A DNA stretch of 64,000 nucleotides from Lachnospiraceae bacterium (GCA_024403615.1 JAKSRM010000002.1:113206-177205), one strand, 5' to 3'. Counted from the stretch's first letter, positions 10,701-20,536 are shown. Program-made: numbers and translations. The notes: generated by a model not told the origin, from the letters alone.

Positions 10701-13700
10701 TCTTCAAGCTGTGTTGGAACTGTTGTCCATGTAGTACCATCGGTTGAATACTCAACTGCCATCTCAAGGCTTACTGGCAAAGCATCTAAATTAATCAGTT
10801 CCTGAAGCTGAGTTTTTGTCAGTGCACTATCCTGGCTGTTATTCTTCCAGTTCTTGTAAACCATAATGTCGGTTGTATCAAGAGTATTCTTAACTTTGGC
10901 AGATTTTGTTTCCTTATCCGCTAAGGTTACACCATTGCCTTCATAAGAAATGCTGTAGTTATCAACCTTTGTCTCAACAACCCGATACTGAACCTTATCT
11001 GTCGTATTCTTGTTGTAGTATACTGGCAGATTTTCCCATGCTACTGTGGAAGCGGTTCCGTCCGCATTAATAATAATTGTCTGTTTAGCTGCGGAGGTTG
11101 TATATACACCATTATCTGGATACAGACCATCTGCGTCTAAAGCTTTCTGTGAAATTGCAGTCCAGTTTCCAGAACCAAGTTTGTACTGAAGAGTAACTTC
11201 TACAGAACCTGTACGTGTAAGTTCTTTCCAAAGGTCATCTCCAAGCCATTCTTTTGTCGCATTAACCGTACCACGCTGTGGAACATAAGTATTGATTGCA
11301 TTAATCGTAATGGATGTTCCAGACTCAAATGTTCCACTTGCAGTTTCTGGATCATAGGAAATGGTATATTCTCCTACTTTTCCTGAGGAAGCATTTGTTG
11401 AGCCAAGCTTAATCTCTTCAACGGTGTAAGTTGCTAAAGCACTCTTATCATGATTCCATTTTGGAAGCTGTGAATAACTTGCAGACCAATTGTTAGCTGA
11501 TAATGTAGTAGTTGATGAGTAATTAACGTTTACACCAGTTACTTTAACAGTAATTGTAGCTTCTCGGCCTTCACGGTTTGCTTCGTCTTTCCAGATTTTC
11601 TTAATATTAAGCGTACCGTATTCATATTCATTCTTAACAGAGAAGGTAGGATTTGTAGAGCCATCCCAGCTTAATACAGCTCCATCCGTTACGGTAAAGT
11701 TACCAATAACATTTCCGCTTCTAGACTGAATATCACCACTCTTATATTTTACAGAAAGCTCTGTTACACGATATTTATACGTATTTCCAGTTGCATCATA
11801 ACGAGGCAGCTTTCCTTGTACCGTTAATCCGGCATAATCATTATAAGAATTAAATACAAAGTGTCCTTCGCTCTGTCCATCCTGTAATACAAATGGATAA
11901 ACCTTCCAATCGTCATCGGTTGGATTTGCAGCGGAAGTGTACTCCAGGAGCATTTCCATCGTCTGTGGAAGAGCATCCAAATTAATTCTGGTCTGGATCT
12001 GAGCTTTGCTTAAAGAACCACTATTCCAAGTCTTCTTAACAACAAACGGTGTTGACTTTAAGGTATTGGTAATCGTACCTGTATAAGACATCTTTGCATC
12101 TGTCATGGAATAAGTCAGAGTTCCGCTAGTATTGTTAGCACCATAGTTTCCATTATCCGGAGTCAACGTCTCTTTTACGCGGTACTTGATTAATTCTGGA
12201 GTTCCATCAACAGAATTGTCTTTCCAATATTTGTACAGATGGTACCAATGAACGGTCTTAGAAGAATTAATCTTCTTAAGATCTGCTGTATCAAAGGTTA
12301 CGGTCTGACTAGCAACAGGTGCCGGTTTATCTGCAGTAATTGTTGTATCTGCAGGATCGTAGAAGTTACCAATGGTAGCTGCAGTCATATCAACCCACTT
12401 CTGAGTTGTACGATCATAGTACTGAAGGGTAAATTCTACGGTTGGACGAAGGGTATCGCCCCAGAACTCATTTTCACCAGCCCACTTCTTCGTTGCTGCC
12501 AGATCAATGGTCTTTCTATCTGTCTTCTTCAGCGTATTGCTGAGATTCAGATAATAAGCATCATCTTTTGCACTGTAGATAATCTTATTGTTTTCATCTA
12601 ACCATTTGTACTCATACTCTGCCGGTGTAGTTCCCTGTGCCGTCTTTTCTGAGAATTTCTCTGAAATGTCATAGTTTGTGCTGTTCAGTTCTACCACACT
12701 AATATTTGGAAGGTAGAAGTAATCAGACATGTAAACACTGTCGCTATTGCCTTTTGTAGTCAGAGTGTATTTGAAGGATTCTCCTGTTGCTTTAGAAGTA
12801 AGAGTAACCTCTAAAGATGCAGGTCTTGTATTATCGTAACCCTTATCATCTTTCCACTCTTTTGCCAGTCTTACTTTCTGAGTTTCAATTTTGTTCTTAG
12901 CTGCAATGGCAGTAGCTTCATCTTTGGTTGTTACTCCGAAGGAGCTTTCCATGCCATTGTCCTTGGTTCCGTCAACATACTCAATAACCTTAGTTCCAGG
13001 AGCTTCGGTTGTAATCCATGTTGCAACTTCTTTCATGTTGTACTCATAAACTTTTCCGTTCGCATCCTTGCTTGGAAGGTGTTTCCATGAGTAGGAACCA
13101 TTAAACATTGTATAGAAGGTTGCTGCTGTAATCTTGCTAAGGTCAAGGTCGTATCCAAGAACGTCCTTGTTGTTATAAGATACAGTATGTTCTGCATCTT
13201 CTACAGTAGAAGCATCTATGGTCTCCCAAGTTCCGCCTGCAACACGTCTTAATACAACATACTTAAGGTCTGTTGGAAGAGCGTTCATTGCACGGAGTCT
13301 CTGGAAGGTTGTCCAAGAACTAAGATTTAATTCCTGACCATTATCCGTATATGTCCAAGCCTTCTTAATTGACAGAGAATGTTCATTCTCTAATTTGTTT
13401 GTGATAGATCCGTCTTCGTTAATGCTCTTTAATACATAGTAGTCGTTGATCTTATCACCGACCTTCTCAGCTGTGAAGTTTCCAGAAGATTCTTTTGCTA
13501 CATAATATGTATATTCAGCACCCAGAGGATCAAACTTAACCAGGTCTTCCAGTACTACAGACCATTTGTTTGACTTCGGATTATCGGATTTCTTCAAAAC
13601 AGCAGTTGTTGAATACTTCGTATCAACGCCGTTTTCAGATTTTCTCATAATGGTCAGAGTAATTGTATCTGGACGATATTTGTCGTTGTCTACATATTCA

Positions 13701-16700
13701 TCTTCCCAATATTTGATTGCTTCGAAGTCTTTCTTATCGCCTTCGTAAACATTCGTAAATACTGCAATATCTGAATCCTTACCGATATTGGTGTGAATGA
13801 GTTCACCGTCTTCATTTGTACGAGTTTCTGTAAGAGCGATGTACTCTTCGTTTTCAATTGCGCTCTCAACGCTCTTGCTACCAATCTTCAGATACTGATC
13901 ATAGCCATCAACTTCGTTTTCAACTACAAAGTATTTGTAGATTCCGCCAGTAGGAGCGATGTATGGTAATTCTTTACCAACAATGGTGCTATCCAGATCT
14001 TTATTTGTAATCGTACGGAATACAAACTGAATTACTCCATCATCAACCGTGGTAGGATCAACTGTCTGAGTTGCAAACAGTACTGGTTCACCAGCTGCTA
14101 CTGTAGGATCATCCTGTTCAAAGGCCTGAGCGTATAAGGAAATCGTTACAGGTGCAAGCTCTTTCAGCGTTAAGCCATTCTTTAATGCTGCTGTGATATC
14201 CCAGTCTTTTTCTACTCCAACTTCTGCATATTCTTTTTCGATATTGTATGCATTGGTTACATAGAAGTCTGCTGTGTTGTATTCAACACCGGTAACTACT
14301 GGATATCCTGCTACTTCCGTATCCTCTACTACATAGTAGTAATAGGTCTGTCCATAAGTATTGTATTTTGGAAGTGGATCCTGATTATCACCGTATACTT
14401 CCTGTGTTACTTTGTAAGTATAGGTTGGGAAGTTAAATACGCCTTTGCCATCTACGTTAGCATCTTTCGTATGAAGCTTAACTTCCAGAACTTTTGTTGC
14501 ATTCTCTCTCGTAATCCAATCCTGAACGTGCTCATTGTAGTATTTAGCTAACTCTTCTGGAGTAATTCCATTTGTCAGAGGAGCTAAAGCTCTATACAGT
14601 GAGAACTTAACTTCTGGCATATTATCGTCTGGAATAGAGATACCAGCAGGCATCTTCCAAACTTTTCTACCGCTGATAGTACGCTTGTTTTCACGATAGT
14701 TAACAACAGTACGTGTAAATACCTTACCAGGATCTGCTACGTTCTGACCGTGAAGTTCACCATCACTAAGAAGTACGAAGTAATCTCTTTCTTCTGCTTC
14801 AATTTCTTCTGCTACATCCAAAGCGCCCTTAGGAGATGTTACAGTAGCACTAAGGTCGGTAGATTTAACACTATCAAAGTTGTTAATGTTAATCGTCTTG
14901 TATTCAGAAGCGGCAATATTATTTTCTTTTGCGAAGTAAACCAGTTCGTTACCGTTGCTGTCGTACTGTGGAACTGTTCCAATTTCGCATTCCCATGCCC
15001 ACTGGTTACCATCGGTTGTCCAGATACGGTCTTCGGAAATGGTCTTATATGGCTGTTTTCCTGCTACATATAAGCCCAGACGATTCATAAAGTCTTCATA
15101 GGTTACATTGCTATTGTCTTTGTAAATCTCATCGATATAATCGCGTACGGTGTTGTTATCTTCATCGATTACTGCACTATCGGATACTGCGAAAATATCA
15201 AAGTAAATCTGTGGACGGAAGGTGTTCTTAGCCTTTGATCCATCATCGTACCAAACTTTGAAGAAGTTCAGGTCGTAGGAACCAACTAAGGAGTTGGAAG
15301 CTTTCCACTCTTCACGTCTGTTGTCATGGTGGAGATAGAAATCTGGAACCACGGTCTCCTGATGAGCCATAGTTACGCCATATCTGTCACCAGCGGAAAT
15401 AAGAATTCCGCCATTTTCAATCTCAACCCATTTGTTTAAGCCTTCATCCCACATATGGGTTTCAATTAATCTGTAAGTATACTGGTCTCCGTTGTAATCA
15501 TATTTTGGCAGTCCGTCAAAATAGATCTTGGAGGTTTTACCATCGTCGGTTCTCTGGTATGTGAAGGATCTTCCCTCTGGATCGGCTACAGCTACAGGTT
15601 TTGCATCTGTTTCCGGATTATTTCCGCCTAAGATAAATCCATCATCAGCATCGAAAAGAACGACTTCATTCTCACCAGTGTAATCCATACGGATGAGTTC
15701 GAACTTGCCTTCTCTTCTAGCGCCACCATCTGCCCATGCTTTTTCCATGGAAACATCAACAGTAGCTACTCTCTGGTTTGTCCATGTGTAGCCTGCCTGT
15801 GATGGCTGTGGCTGAGTTACAGTACCAAATTCACCAAATACGTTATATGAGTAAACTGATTCTCCAGTAGGATCACTTTCATTATCAGCCAGAGTCATGA
15901 TAACGTCTTTTTCGGTACGGGTTTCCCCGGTTCCTGCTACTTTATTGCGGATTGCTGTCAGTTCTGCAGGAGTTAATTCAAGATAAGTATGCTCTCCATA
16001 TTTTGCCATCAGGGCTTCATCTGTCTTAGAGGTACCAATTTCAACGATGACAAAGTCCTGTGCTGGATTCTGATCTTCTGCTTTAAGAGCTCCAATGGTA
16101 GCGCCTTCTTTATTTTCTGTGTATTTACCATCTGCTGAAATAGCATACTTGTAAACGGTAGAAGCGCTAATCCATCTAGCGTCATACCAATTATCCTCTT
16201 CGTTTAATAAAAGAGTATCGTCAATAAGGAAAGCTGTTCCATCTGCATTAATTCTGTACAGAGCAGCATATACATCTTTACGGGTGCTAATATCGCCACC
16301 ATCCAGCCATCTCTTTTCAGCACTTAACCATAACTCGCCTTCTGGGCCTTCAGTATTCGCAACAATCGCATCTGTCTGTTTAACTTTTGTATTATCTGGT
16401 CCGTCTACAACACTATTTCTGTAAGTAATGTAGGTTGTCCAGTTCTGAATGGAATAACTACCTGGGTTAATACCTGTTTCAATTGCAGAATACAAGTATT
16501 CATGTCCGCCAGCATCGAAACGATTTAAGTCGATCAGTCTTTCAATCCAAGCAGTTCCATTCTGTGCTAAGTCGTCATTGTCTAAAACAACATCGTAAAC
16601 AACTTCGCCATTCTTATCATATAAAGCATCATCGCCAGGAGTTTCTCCAGGAGTTACGCTTCTCTTACCATCGTCTCGGGTAATCTTGAAGGTTGCAGAA

Positions 16701-19700
16701 CCACCTGCTTCTCCAACAGCCTGAGTAACGTTTTCACCTTCACTTGTAGACCAAGTTTTGATGATTTCTACGTACTGATCTGCCTTAATTGCATTTACAA
16801 TCTCAGAATACCACTGGCTGCCTGTCAGTGTTTCTGCAGACATATCCGCATCCAGATATACGCTAGTTGGTTCGCCGTTTACACCAGGAGCAAGGTCGCC
16901 CATGTTCATGAACTCGCTTGAGTAAGCAACGCCTGGTTTTGTTTCGCCTGGTTCTGTTTCATCTTCTGCAATCCAAATGATGGTCTTGTCTTCTCCGTTG
17001 TTCAGACTGATTGTGGTCTCTTTCCAACGGTAATTAATCAGATTGCCATCTTCATCATATTTTGGAACTGGATCGCTTGCTACAGTATCTGCTAAACGTT
17101 CGGAATCGCTGAAGACAACATCTGTCTCGATAGGCTGATCCATTGGAACGCCTGCCTTAGAATCTACTAAGTCACCGTTTGTAACAGGAACCCATTTTCC
17201 TGCTTCTGGATCCCATTTCTGGAGTTCCAGATGAGCTACAGCTGCATCCATACTAGCCATAGCAGTAGCTTCCAAAATAACATCTGCAACAACTGTTACA
17301 GGTTCTTCCAGCCAGTTATCAATAGCACCGCCATTAATAACATATTTCGGGAATGTGTATGTTCCGCTACCATAGTAAGTATTTGTAATTTTGTTCAGCT
17401 GGCTGATAACCTTCGCATTTGTAGCTGTGTTTGGATACCATTTGTCGCCTAAAACTCGATTACTTAAATTAAGTGCTCTTGTATTATCTACGTTTGCCAT
17501 ATATCCGCCTTCAAGGCCGGTTTCAAATGCGAAGTAGATAATCTTTCTTCCCATATCATCGTAGAGTGGGAAAATATAGTAAGCAGCTCCTGTTGAAAGT
17601 AACTGATCTAAGTACTCATCATTCTCGTTAGGAACTTTTGTAGCTCTTGTATCATCTACAGGTGAGAAGTGGTTCGGATCAACTACGGTACCTGCTTCCT
17701 CTGCTGCAAGAAGCTCATCTTCTAAGATGCTGTATAAGTGTAAAGATGGAGAAGGTCTTTCGGAACCTACTGGATCTGTCCAAGTCTTGTCATAATAGAA
17801 TGGAAGACTATCATCAAGAATTGCTTCTAATGTACCACCTGTAAAAAGACCGGTTGTATTGGTTGAATAAATATCATCATTTTCATAAGTATTGAGATAT
17901 TCACTGGTAGCTGTTGCAACAGCTGGATTAACTTCAATATCAACCTGAATGAAATAGTTCAAGCCTGTACCGTCTTCTGCATAGTTTGGAAGGCCGTTTA
18001 ACTTCCATACATAGTTGCCATCCGCATCTTGTTCAGATACTAAATAAGCTGCAGGATTTTCAACTTCTTCTGCTTTAGACATGTTCTCATCGGAACGATA
18101 ACGGAAGATTTTAACACTATCCAATAAGTCAACTGGACGAGTATTATATGCATTTTCGTTATCTACAAACACAACATCTGCTTCATACAGAGTCTCAACA
18201 GTATTCAGAATACTTCCACCCATGACGATAACGCCGTCATTTGTCGGATCACAATAATTCTCAAAAGCTTCTTTCTGTACAACAGTGAAGGAAAGCTGTT
18301 TCTCTTCGCCGTCTACAACAATCATCTTAGGGAGCTTATTATCGGCTTCATCTGTTGCTTCGAATTTGAAGTTCCATCTTGTAACGTTTGTTGTGGTATC
18401 GATAAGATTGCTTAAGGTATATTCTTTGAAAATCTTAAGTAAACCTTTTGCTTTTGCGTCAGCTTCGGAAAGTCCTAATGCTTCTGCAAAGTTTGCAAAG
18501 GTCCATTCTTTCATTTCGCCATCGCCAACAGCAAAGTATAAGTCATAATTTCCATCAATTAACTCATCTGTAGGTTCTGGTCTGTTTCCTTTATTTGTAA
18601 CGTCTTTTGTTACATCGCCGGTATTGTCGTTTAATATAACTTCAAAGTTGGCTCTATTGTATTCACTCTCAAGAGAAATCTGGTCACTGGTGATTTCGAT
18701 TTCGTATTTTCTATTATCATCTGCTTCATCATAGAATACGATTACACCACTCTTGTTAGGTCCAGCTACGGTAACATTGCTGCCGTCTACGCTAACATCT
18801 CCGCTTTCAGCTGCAAGACCAACCATCTTAGAAGCATCAAGGTCTGGAAGAACTGCCTGCAGGATCGTTGCGAGAGATGCTGTATAGGTAGGTTCTGTTC
18901 CCTCCTGGTATCCGTTTGGATATCCCTTGATTTCGTATGAATATTTCGTTTTAGCTGCAGTAACATTAACAACGAATTTTGTTCCATCTTCTGGATCAGT
19001 TAATGTACATGTTCCGGTTTCACCAACATTTAATGAAATCTCAGTAGTAGTCGGATCATAATTCATATTTGAACTAAAGCTAAAGCGATTAGCAACCAAC
19101 AGACTATAGTAATAATCTGTAGTAAACTTCTCTGTTAATTCGTCTTTATATTTTTCTACTAATTTTGATGGCCAATCTTCAAGATCCCAGAATTCAGCTG
19201 TTACTACATCATCTTCAGCTTCAACTGTAATATCGATCGTATAGGTATCGGCCTCAGAAGCTGTCGCATCTGCCTTAAAGAAGATATAAGTTGTAGGATG
19301 TCCACCTGTGAAATCCAGTTTTAATGCCTTGAATCCAGTGCCTGGTTTCACCGTAACATTACCATCAGAAATGGAAGGTGCATCGGTACCTTCACGGGTA
19401 ATAGATTGTGGTGTGGCAGTAATTCCTAATGCCCCCAGAACTTCTGACATGGCAACGGTAGTATCACCTTCTGAGAAGATATAGTACTTAACCTCTGGCT
19501 CCTGTGCATTAATATTATTTCCTTCATAGAAAGAAATAATATAATCGGAAAAGCTTTCTGCTACGACTTCGATAACAGATTCTGCGGTAGAATTTTCATC
19601 TACTACTTCTTCGGAATCCAGTTTCTCTGCAGTAATAGTTTCTTCTTCCTCTGCGATATGGTAAACGTCAAAGGCAACGTCTTCCTTCGCTACGGAAAGA

Positions 19701-20368
19701 TCTAAACCTTCTGCTAATTCTGCAGCTTCTTCTTCCCCTACGCCTAAAGCTTCGCTGATCTTTTCAACCATTCCAGCCTTAGCATCTTCTTCGAAGCCTG
19801 CTGCAATACCAGAAACGTTGGCCATTTCGAAACGGACAGAAACCTCTCCGTATTCGGAATTCGGCTGAAGTTCATTACCTTCGGCATCATATACCTTGAT
19901 ATCCAGAACGTAAGAAAGAGTATTTTTCTCCCCTTCTTCTCCTTCTTCGATTCTGGCTTCTTCAACTGCATCTAATGCAGCCTGAGCTTCCTCGTCATCT
20001 GAGTCTTCTGTACCGACATAACGCGCGTCGAGATAAGCACCATCTGGGAATACACCCGCTGGAGCTTGTACATGAACCCAGATCATCTGGTTTTCATCAA
20101 TATAAACTTCTGCTTCTTGGTCAAACGGTGCGGAAGGCGCATCCAGGCCCTCGCCGTCAAACTCTGAAACAGTGTTTCCGGCAGCATTTACTATATTACT
20201 TACAGCCTTTCCGCCGGTTTCAAGCGCCATTTCTGACGTAGAATACTCTGTGCCCTCAGCTGCATAAGAAGTAATAGCACCCACATCGCTTAGAAGCATG
20301 GATACTACCATACACGCAGCAAGAACAAAGCACAAAGCACTCTTGACTAATTCTTGAAAACGTTTCAT
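4787..20368 (-). CDS. Giant (5193 aa) CnaB-repeat cell-surface protein, probable sortase substrate
   Basis: One uninterrupted frame of 15.6 kb. Residues 1-37 are a signal peptide (KRFQELVKSALCFVLAACM...SYAA). Residues to about 855 form a non-repetitive N-terminal region with acidic stretches. From about residue 860 to 5090 I count some 28 CnaB-like domains, each starting with a KxW strand (for example IKKIWKD, SAEKIWDD, VQKEWID) and ending with YxVxE and an (I/V)xNT segment; in this family Lys, Glu and Asn form an internal isopeptide bond. A Pro/Glu-rich stalk follows. The C-terminus is a sorting-type signal, VKTGD, a hydrophobic helix and RRKKRNK, lacking the Pro of LPxTG. The likely role is a very long fibrillar adhesin or stalk on the wall. 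Ligand unknown. It has its own promoter and terminator. Start choice rests on AGAGG upstream and the signal peptide. Confidence 0.9.
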   Translation of the reverse strand: MKRFQELVKSALCFVLAACMVVSMLLSDVGAITSYAAEGTEYSTSEMALETGGKAVSNIVNAAGNTVSEFDGEGLDAPSAPFDQEAEVYIDENQMIWVHVQAPAGVFPDGAYLDARYVGTEDSDDEEAQAALDAVEEARIEEGEEGEKNTLSYVLDIKVYDAEGNELQPNSEYGEVSVRFEMANVSGIAAGFEEDAKAGMVEKISEALGVGEEEAAELAEGLDLSVAKEDVAFDVYHIAEEEETITAEKLDSEEVVDENSTAESVIEVVAESFSDYIISFYEGNNINAQEPEVKYYIFSEGDTTVAMSEVLGALGITATPQSITREGTDAPSISDGNVTVKPGTGFKALKLDFTGGHPTTYIFFKADATASEADTYTIDITVEAEDDVVTAEFWDLEDWPSKLVEKYKDELTEKFTTDYYYSLLVANRFSFSSNMNYDPTTTEISLNVGETGTCTLTDPEDGTKFVVNVTAAKTKYSYEIKGYPNGYQEGTEPTYTASLATILQAVLPDLDASKMVGLAAESGDVSVDGSNVTVAGPNKSGVIVFYDEADDNRKYEIEITSDQISLESEYNRANFEVILNDNTGDVTKDVTNKGNRPEPTDELIDGNYDLYFAVGDGEMKEWTFANFAEALGLSEADAKAKGLLKIFKEYTLSNLIDTTTNVTRWNFKFEATDEADNKLPKMIVVDGEEKQLSFTVVQKEAFENYCDPTNDGVIVMGGSILNTVETLYEADVVFVDNENAYNTRPVDLLDSVKIFRYRSDENMSKAEEVENPAAYLVSEQDADGNYVWKLNGLPNYAEDGTGLNYFIQVDIEVNPAVATATSEYLNTYENDDIYSTNTTGLFTGGTLEAILDDSLPFYYDKTWTDPVGSERPSPSLHLYSILEDELLAAEEAGTVVDPNHFSPVDDTRATKVPNENDEYLDQLLSTGAAYYIFPLYDDMGRKIIYFAFETGLEGGYMANVDNTRALNLSNRVLGDKWYPNTATNAKVISQLNKITNTYYGSGTYTFPKYVINGGAIDNWLEEPVTVVADVILEATAMASMDAAVAHLELQKWDPEAGKWVPVTNGDLVDSKAGVPMDQPIETDVVFSDSERLADTVASDPVPKYDEDGNLINYRWKETTISLNNGEDKTIIWIAEDETEPGETKPGVAYSSEFMNMGDLAPGVNGEPTSVYLDADMSAETLTGSQWYSEIVNAIKADQYVEIIKTWSTSEGENVTQAVGEAGGSATFKITRDDGKRSVTPGETPGDDALYDKNGEVVYDVVLDNDDLAQNGTAWIERLIDLNRFDAGGHEYLYSAIETGINPGSYSIQNWTTYITYRNSVVDGPDNTKVKQTDAIVANTEGPEGELWLSAEKRWLDGGDISTRKDVYAALYRINADGTAFLIDDTLLLNEEDNWYDARWISASTVYKYAISADGKYTENKEGATIGALKAEDQNPAQDFVIVEIGTSKTDEALMAKYGEHTYLELTPAELTAIRNKVAGTGETRTEKDVIMTLADNESDPTGESVYSYNVFGEFGTVTQPQPSQAGYTWTNQRVATVDVSMEKAWADGGARREGKFELIRMDYTGENEVVLFDADDGFILGGNNPETDAKPVAVADPEGRSFTYQRTDDGKTSKIYFDGLPKYDYNGDQYTYRLIETHMWDEGLNKWVEIENGGILISAGDRYGVTMAHQETVVPDFYLHHDNRREEWKASNSLVGSYDLNFFKVWYDDGSKAKNTFRPQIYFDIFAVSDSAVIDEDNNTVRDYIDEIYKDNSNVTYEDFMNRLGLYVAGKQPYKTISEDRIWTTDGNQWAWECEIGTVPQYDSNGNELVYFAKENNIAASEYKTININNFDSVKSTDLSATVTSPKGALDVAEEIEAEERDYFVLLSDGELHGQNVADPGKVFTRTVVNYRENKRTISGRKVWKMPAGISIPDDNMPEVKFSLYRALAPLTNGITPEELAKYYNEHVQDWITRENATKVLEVKLHTKDANVDGKGVFNFPTYTYKVTQEVYGDNQDPLPKYNTYGQTYYYYVVEDTEVAGYPVVTGVEYNTADFYVTNAYNIEKEYAEVGVEKDWDITAALKNGLTLKELAPVTISLYAQAFEQDDPTVAAGEPVLFATQTVDPTTVDDGVIQFVFRTITNKDLDSTIVGKELPYIAPTGGIYKYFVVENEVDGYDQYLKIGSKSVESAIENEEYIALTETRTNEDGELIHTNIGKDSDIAVFTNVYEGDKKDFEAIKYWEDEYVDNDKYRPDTITLTIMRKSENGVDTKYSTTAVLKKSDNPKSNKWSVVLEDLVKFDPLGAEYTYYVAKESSGNFTAEKVGDKINDYYVLKSINEDGSITNKLENEHSLSIKKAWTYTDNGQELNLSSWTTFQRLRAMNALPTDLKYVVLRRVAGGTWETIDASTVEDAEHTVSYNNKDVLGYDLDLSKITAATFYTMFNGSYSWKHLPSKDANGKVYEYNMKEVATWITTEAPGTKVIEYVDGTKDNGMESSFGVTTKDEATAIAAKNKIETQKVRLAKEWKDDKGYDNTRPASLEVTLTSKATGESFKYTLTTKGNSDSVYMSDYFYLPNISVVELNSTNYDISEKFSEKTAQGTTPAEYEYKWLDENNKIIYSAKDDAYYLNLSNTLKKTDRKTIDLAATKKWAGENEFWGDTLRPTVEFTLQYYDRTTQKWVDMTAATIGNFYDPADTTITADKPAPVASQTVTFDTADLKKINSSKTVHWYHLYKYWKDNSVDGTPELIKYRVKETLTPDNGNYGANNTSGTLTYSMTDAKMSYTGTITNTLKSTPFVVKKTWNSGSLSKAQIQTRINLDALPQTMEMLLEYTSAANPTDDDWKVYPFVLQDGQSEGHFVFNSYNDYAGLTVQGKLPRYDATGNTYKYRVTELSVKYKSGDIQSRSGNVIGNFTVTDGAVLSWDGSTNPTFSVKNEYEYGTLNIKKIWKDEANREGREATITVKVTGVNVNYSSTTTLSANNWSASYSQLPKWNHDKSALATYTVEEIKLGSTNASSGKVGEYTISYDPETASGTFESGTSITINAINTYVPQRGTVNATKEWLGDDLWKELTRTGSVEVTLQYKLGSGNWTAISQKALDADGLYPDNGVYTTSAAKQTIIINADGTASTVAWENLPVYYNKNTTDKVQYRVVETKVDNYSISYEGNGVTLADKETKSAKVKNTLDTTDIMVYKNWKNNSQDSALTKTQLQELINLDALPVSLEMAVEYSTDGTTWTTVPTQLEDGKDAGHFTFNTLNDYAGKEVAAKLPKSTATGVAIKYRVIELSATYASGTVTRNNTTIGNLTVTDSDPATWTDPATKPSFTLTNTYESGEIKVQKAWNDENNRDQLRDAITVKLTGVNVNKTLEAVLTGNLTSNTGLSYTWKNIPSKDHNGNPATYKVEEIKIGNTVVTDGKAGEYTVSYSPQSGVMSGGKLTLNINNRHNPAKGSITAEKEWDVPEYWYKQVVPDSVTVKLQYKNAQGVWTDITKQDTVPYTNEGIYTTSNPKQTIEYFSSTENWNYAQWNNLPVYFDNEQTKVQYRVVEDSVDGFTIKYSFTADGVELVKDASEPVETTVTNTMDSTTLSIHKDWALNGADEELVLPDSITFKVEYGVEDEDGAVATWKALSNYNYTEVVAGEKTEVTGKTDDYGKVTINKPTEDILKWTEVLFEGLAKVDADGNNYSYRVSEVEVTFGTKTVTVSGQFAEDGTTYIINSAGSFGNTDSKVETASDDGGFAATAVNSLSVGNVSAEKIWDDEDNRDNSRLSSIAFQLYRDGAAYGTAVTLTAGTDGKWADEIKHTWNNVPLYRDDATSHTDAYKSVYTVKETATWKDGQTYTTYYSVGTGDKNTDYTKATVNAAADADDAQITVTNHYEPKLGKVNASKLWNDVENYYNTRPGTIYFKLQYRVDGTDTWADVVKKDNKNYPDDGVYTTSAIVQEIDVAAKTAEQKKVAVWENVPYFTNEGTAVYYRVVETDEDGNILTSPAYDNYMVSYSYDVNGETFTEEVSELNQTVTNTMQENSLELTKVWEGDDTWKQLVRPQSVTFLVEYKIKGSTDEFEAFNSKDGQIKMGQITVKADGNWSAKVEKIPFNYEIRVSEAYITFDGNKVYADEGSFTTKDNGSTWTPDGKVGAYTAKVDVSYNVEKALWTAAAKNTLETGEIDVQKEWIDANNRDGFRDEIKVKLHRNESVLGKTSDKVIDTVVLNSRAWSHEWKNLPIYTIDGTKATYYVEEDLSEKPVVDEKYDTTYTLGSGTPTTTAAGAKTELDATASKQITIDNTHVPEVLSFDVTKYWDDNTNYYGLRDASIQLLLQYSVDGGQTWVDANASNSIVIENKKIADRPEGNADDGTKIFSASANEQTLTGNAKSNTWSKDEWKDLSAYVLVNGVSTKVQYRVVEKDHPGYVVTDSNAVTVDTEETASHVDIKNTLDKPSKVKVHKNWDLSEDILDTYKEVLPDSIEVQLQYSADNGQTWTNVPYYGTATLTENNNWSAEFSKGLRNNYKYRVVEVSMTWGDKTVEVKDPTGAVVYATEGEIGNFDYTSATTPTTEGGETTYQTELTNKLSTTYLSVVKNWKDEENRDNLRQGLVLNLYRDMPTDVAEEDKAAYLIATGVITTETQNVVTWENLPTYKNGSDTEPSVYTIEEILDGETVGTYTTTAPKTVSIDPSNGKGAIDISNIHYPNKGDITAIKYWEDYDNFYDEREEIYLTLMYRTSDEEAWAPVTKDELITDDPEIEGDLYDDGDVHTTSETTQKLEVEYDEEGKIVNVQSATWEDLPKVVNLDWDEDPTPVIYKVVETNEEGKKILQPGKYGNYTITYGSENGSVFTEDEEGNLEPITQDITNTYDVTELTVQKIWTGDEDEWAQLARPAKVTFYIEKATKVEEDEETGLYIDIWEPVNTPDGETVVDGYITVTEETGWAATITDLQLAGELFAYYRVSEAFIEYEDGTVAEVAVGDFLVGDDGSTMIRGRLTWTGTNNVGAYNGTVVTEELFDDEGSFIGWGAVAENVLPTGKLKVTKEWQDEDDLYERRPTKIKIQLYRDGKPYGDPVEIVENGKKWEYEWDNLPVFTDDPSDEDTKSVYYVEEEVPKDYHVAYITDAGEVKRAADATVELDYVAPEPSIEPEDPEVPEVPEVPILTATMDPEEPIVPEDPEEPEEPREAETVIITIRNTLDEDVKTGDGSNPALWVVTMLASLTLGTTAGLFSMRRKKRNK
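5100..12520 (-). repeat. Six copies of a three-CnaB-domain unit (about 1.2 kb each)
   Basis: The last 18 CnaB domains repeat in a fixed order. Domain A reads like (V)xVxLQY(K/R) after KxW. Domain B carries LPxS or RPxS before xxxxVEY. Domain C carries NRD or NRE after KxW. The KxW Lys-to-Trp codons opening each A domain lie at about 12490, 11254, 10072, 8782, 7558 and 6361, so the unit is 1182-1290 nt (394-430 residues). The DNA copies have diverged strongly, so this is an old protein-level duplication rather than a recent expansion. Confidence 0.75.
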
Positions 20369-20464
20369 AAATTTGTACCTCTTGTTATTACTAATAAACC
20401 TATGATTTATTTATACCCATTAGTAGGCTCATTTTCATACGTAATCCAATATTGATGCATTCAT

Positions 20465-20529
20465 TTGGGGAAAATTTGTGCACAAAATACTTTTTACATA
20501 CAAAAATAAGCCTAGCTCCCCAATTAGGC
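20465..20529 (-). ncRNA. Candidate pseudoknotted 5' leader of the giant surface-protein mRNA
   Basis: Just after the predicted transcription start, GCCTA pairs with TAGGC (20525-20529 with 20510-20514) around a 10-nt loop ATTGGGGAGC. The loop segment TTGGGGA (20517-20523) can pair 7 bp with TCCCCAA at 20465-20471, which would make an H-type pseudoknot. I could not match it to a c-di-GMP, preQ1 or SAM aptamer. It could be an unassigned cis-regulatory RNA or a chance fold. Confidence 0.3.
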
Positions 20530-20536
20530 AATTTGC

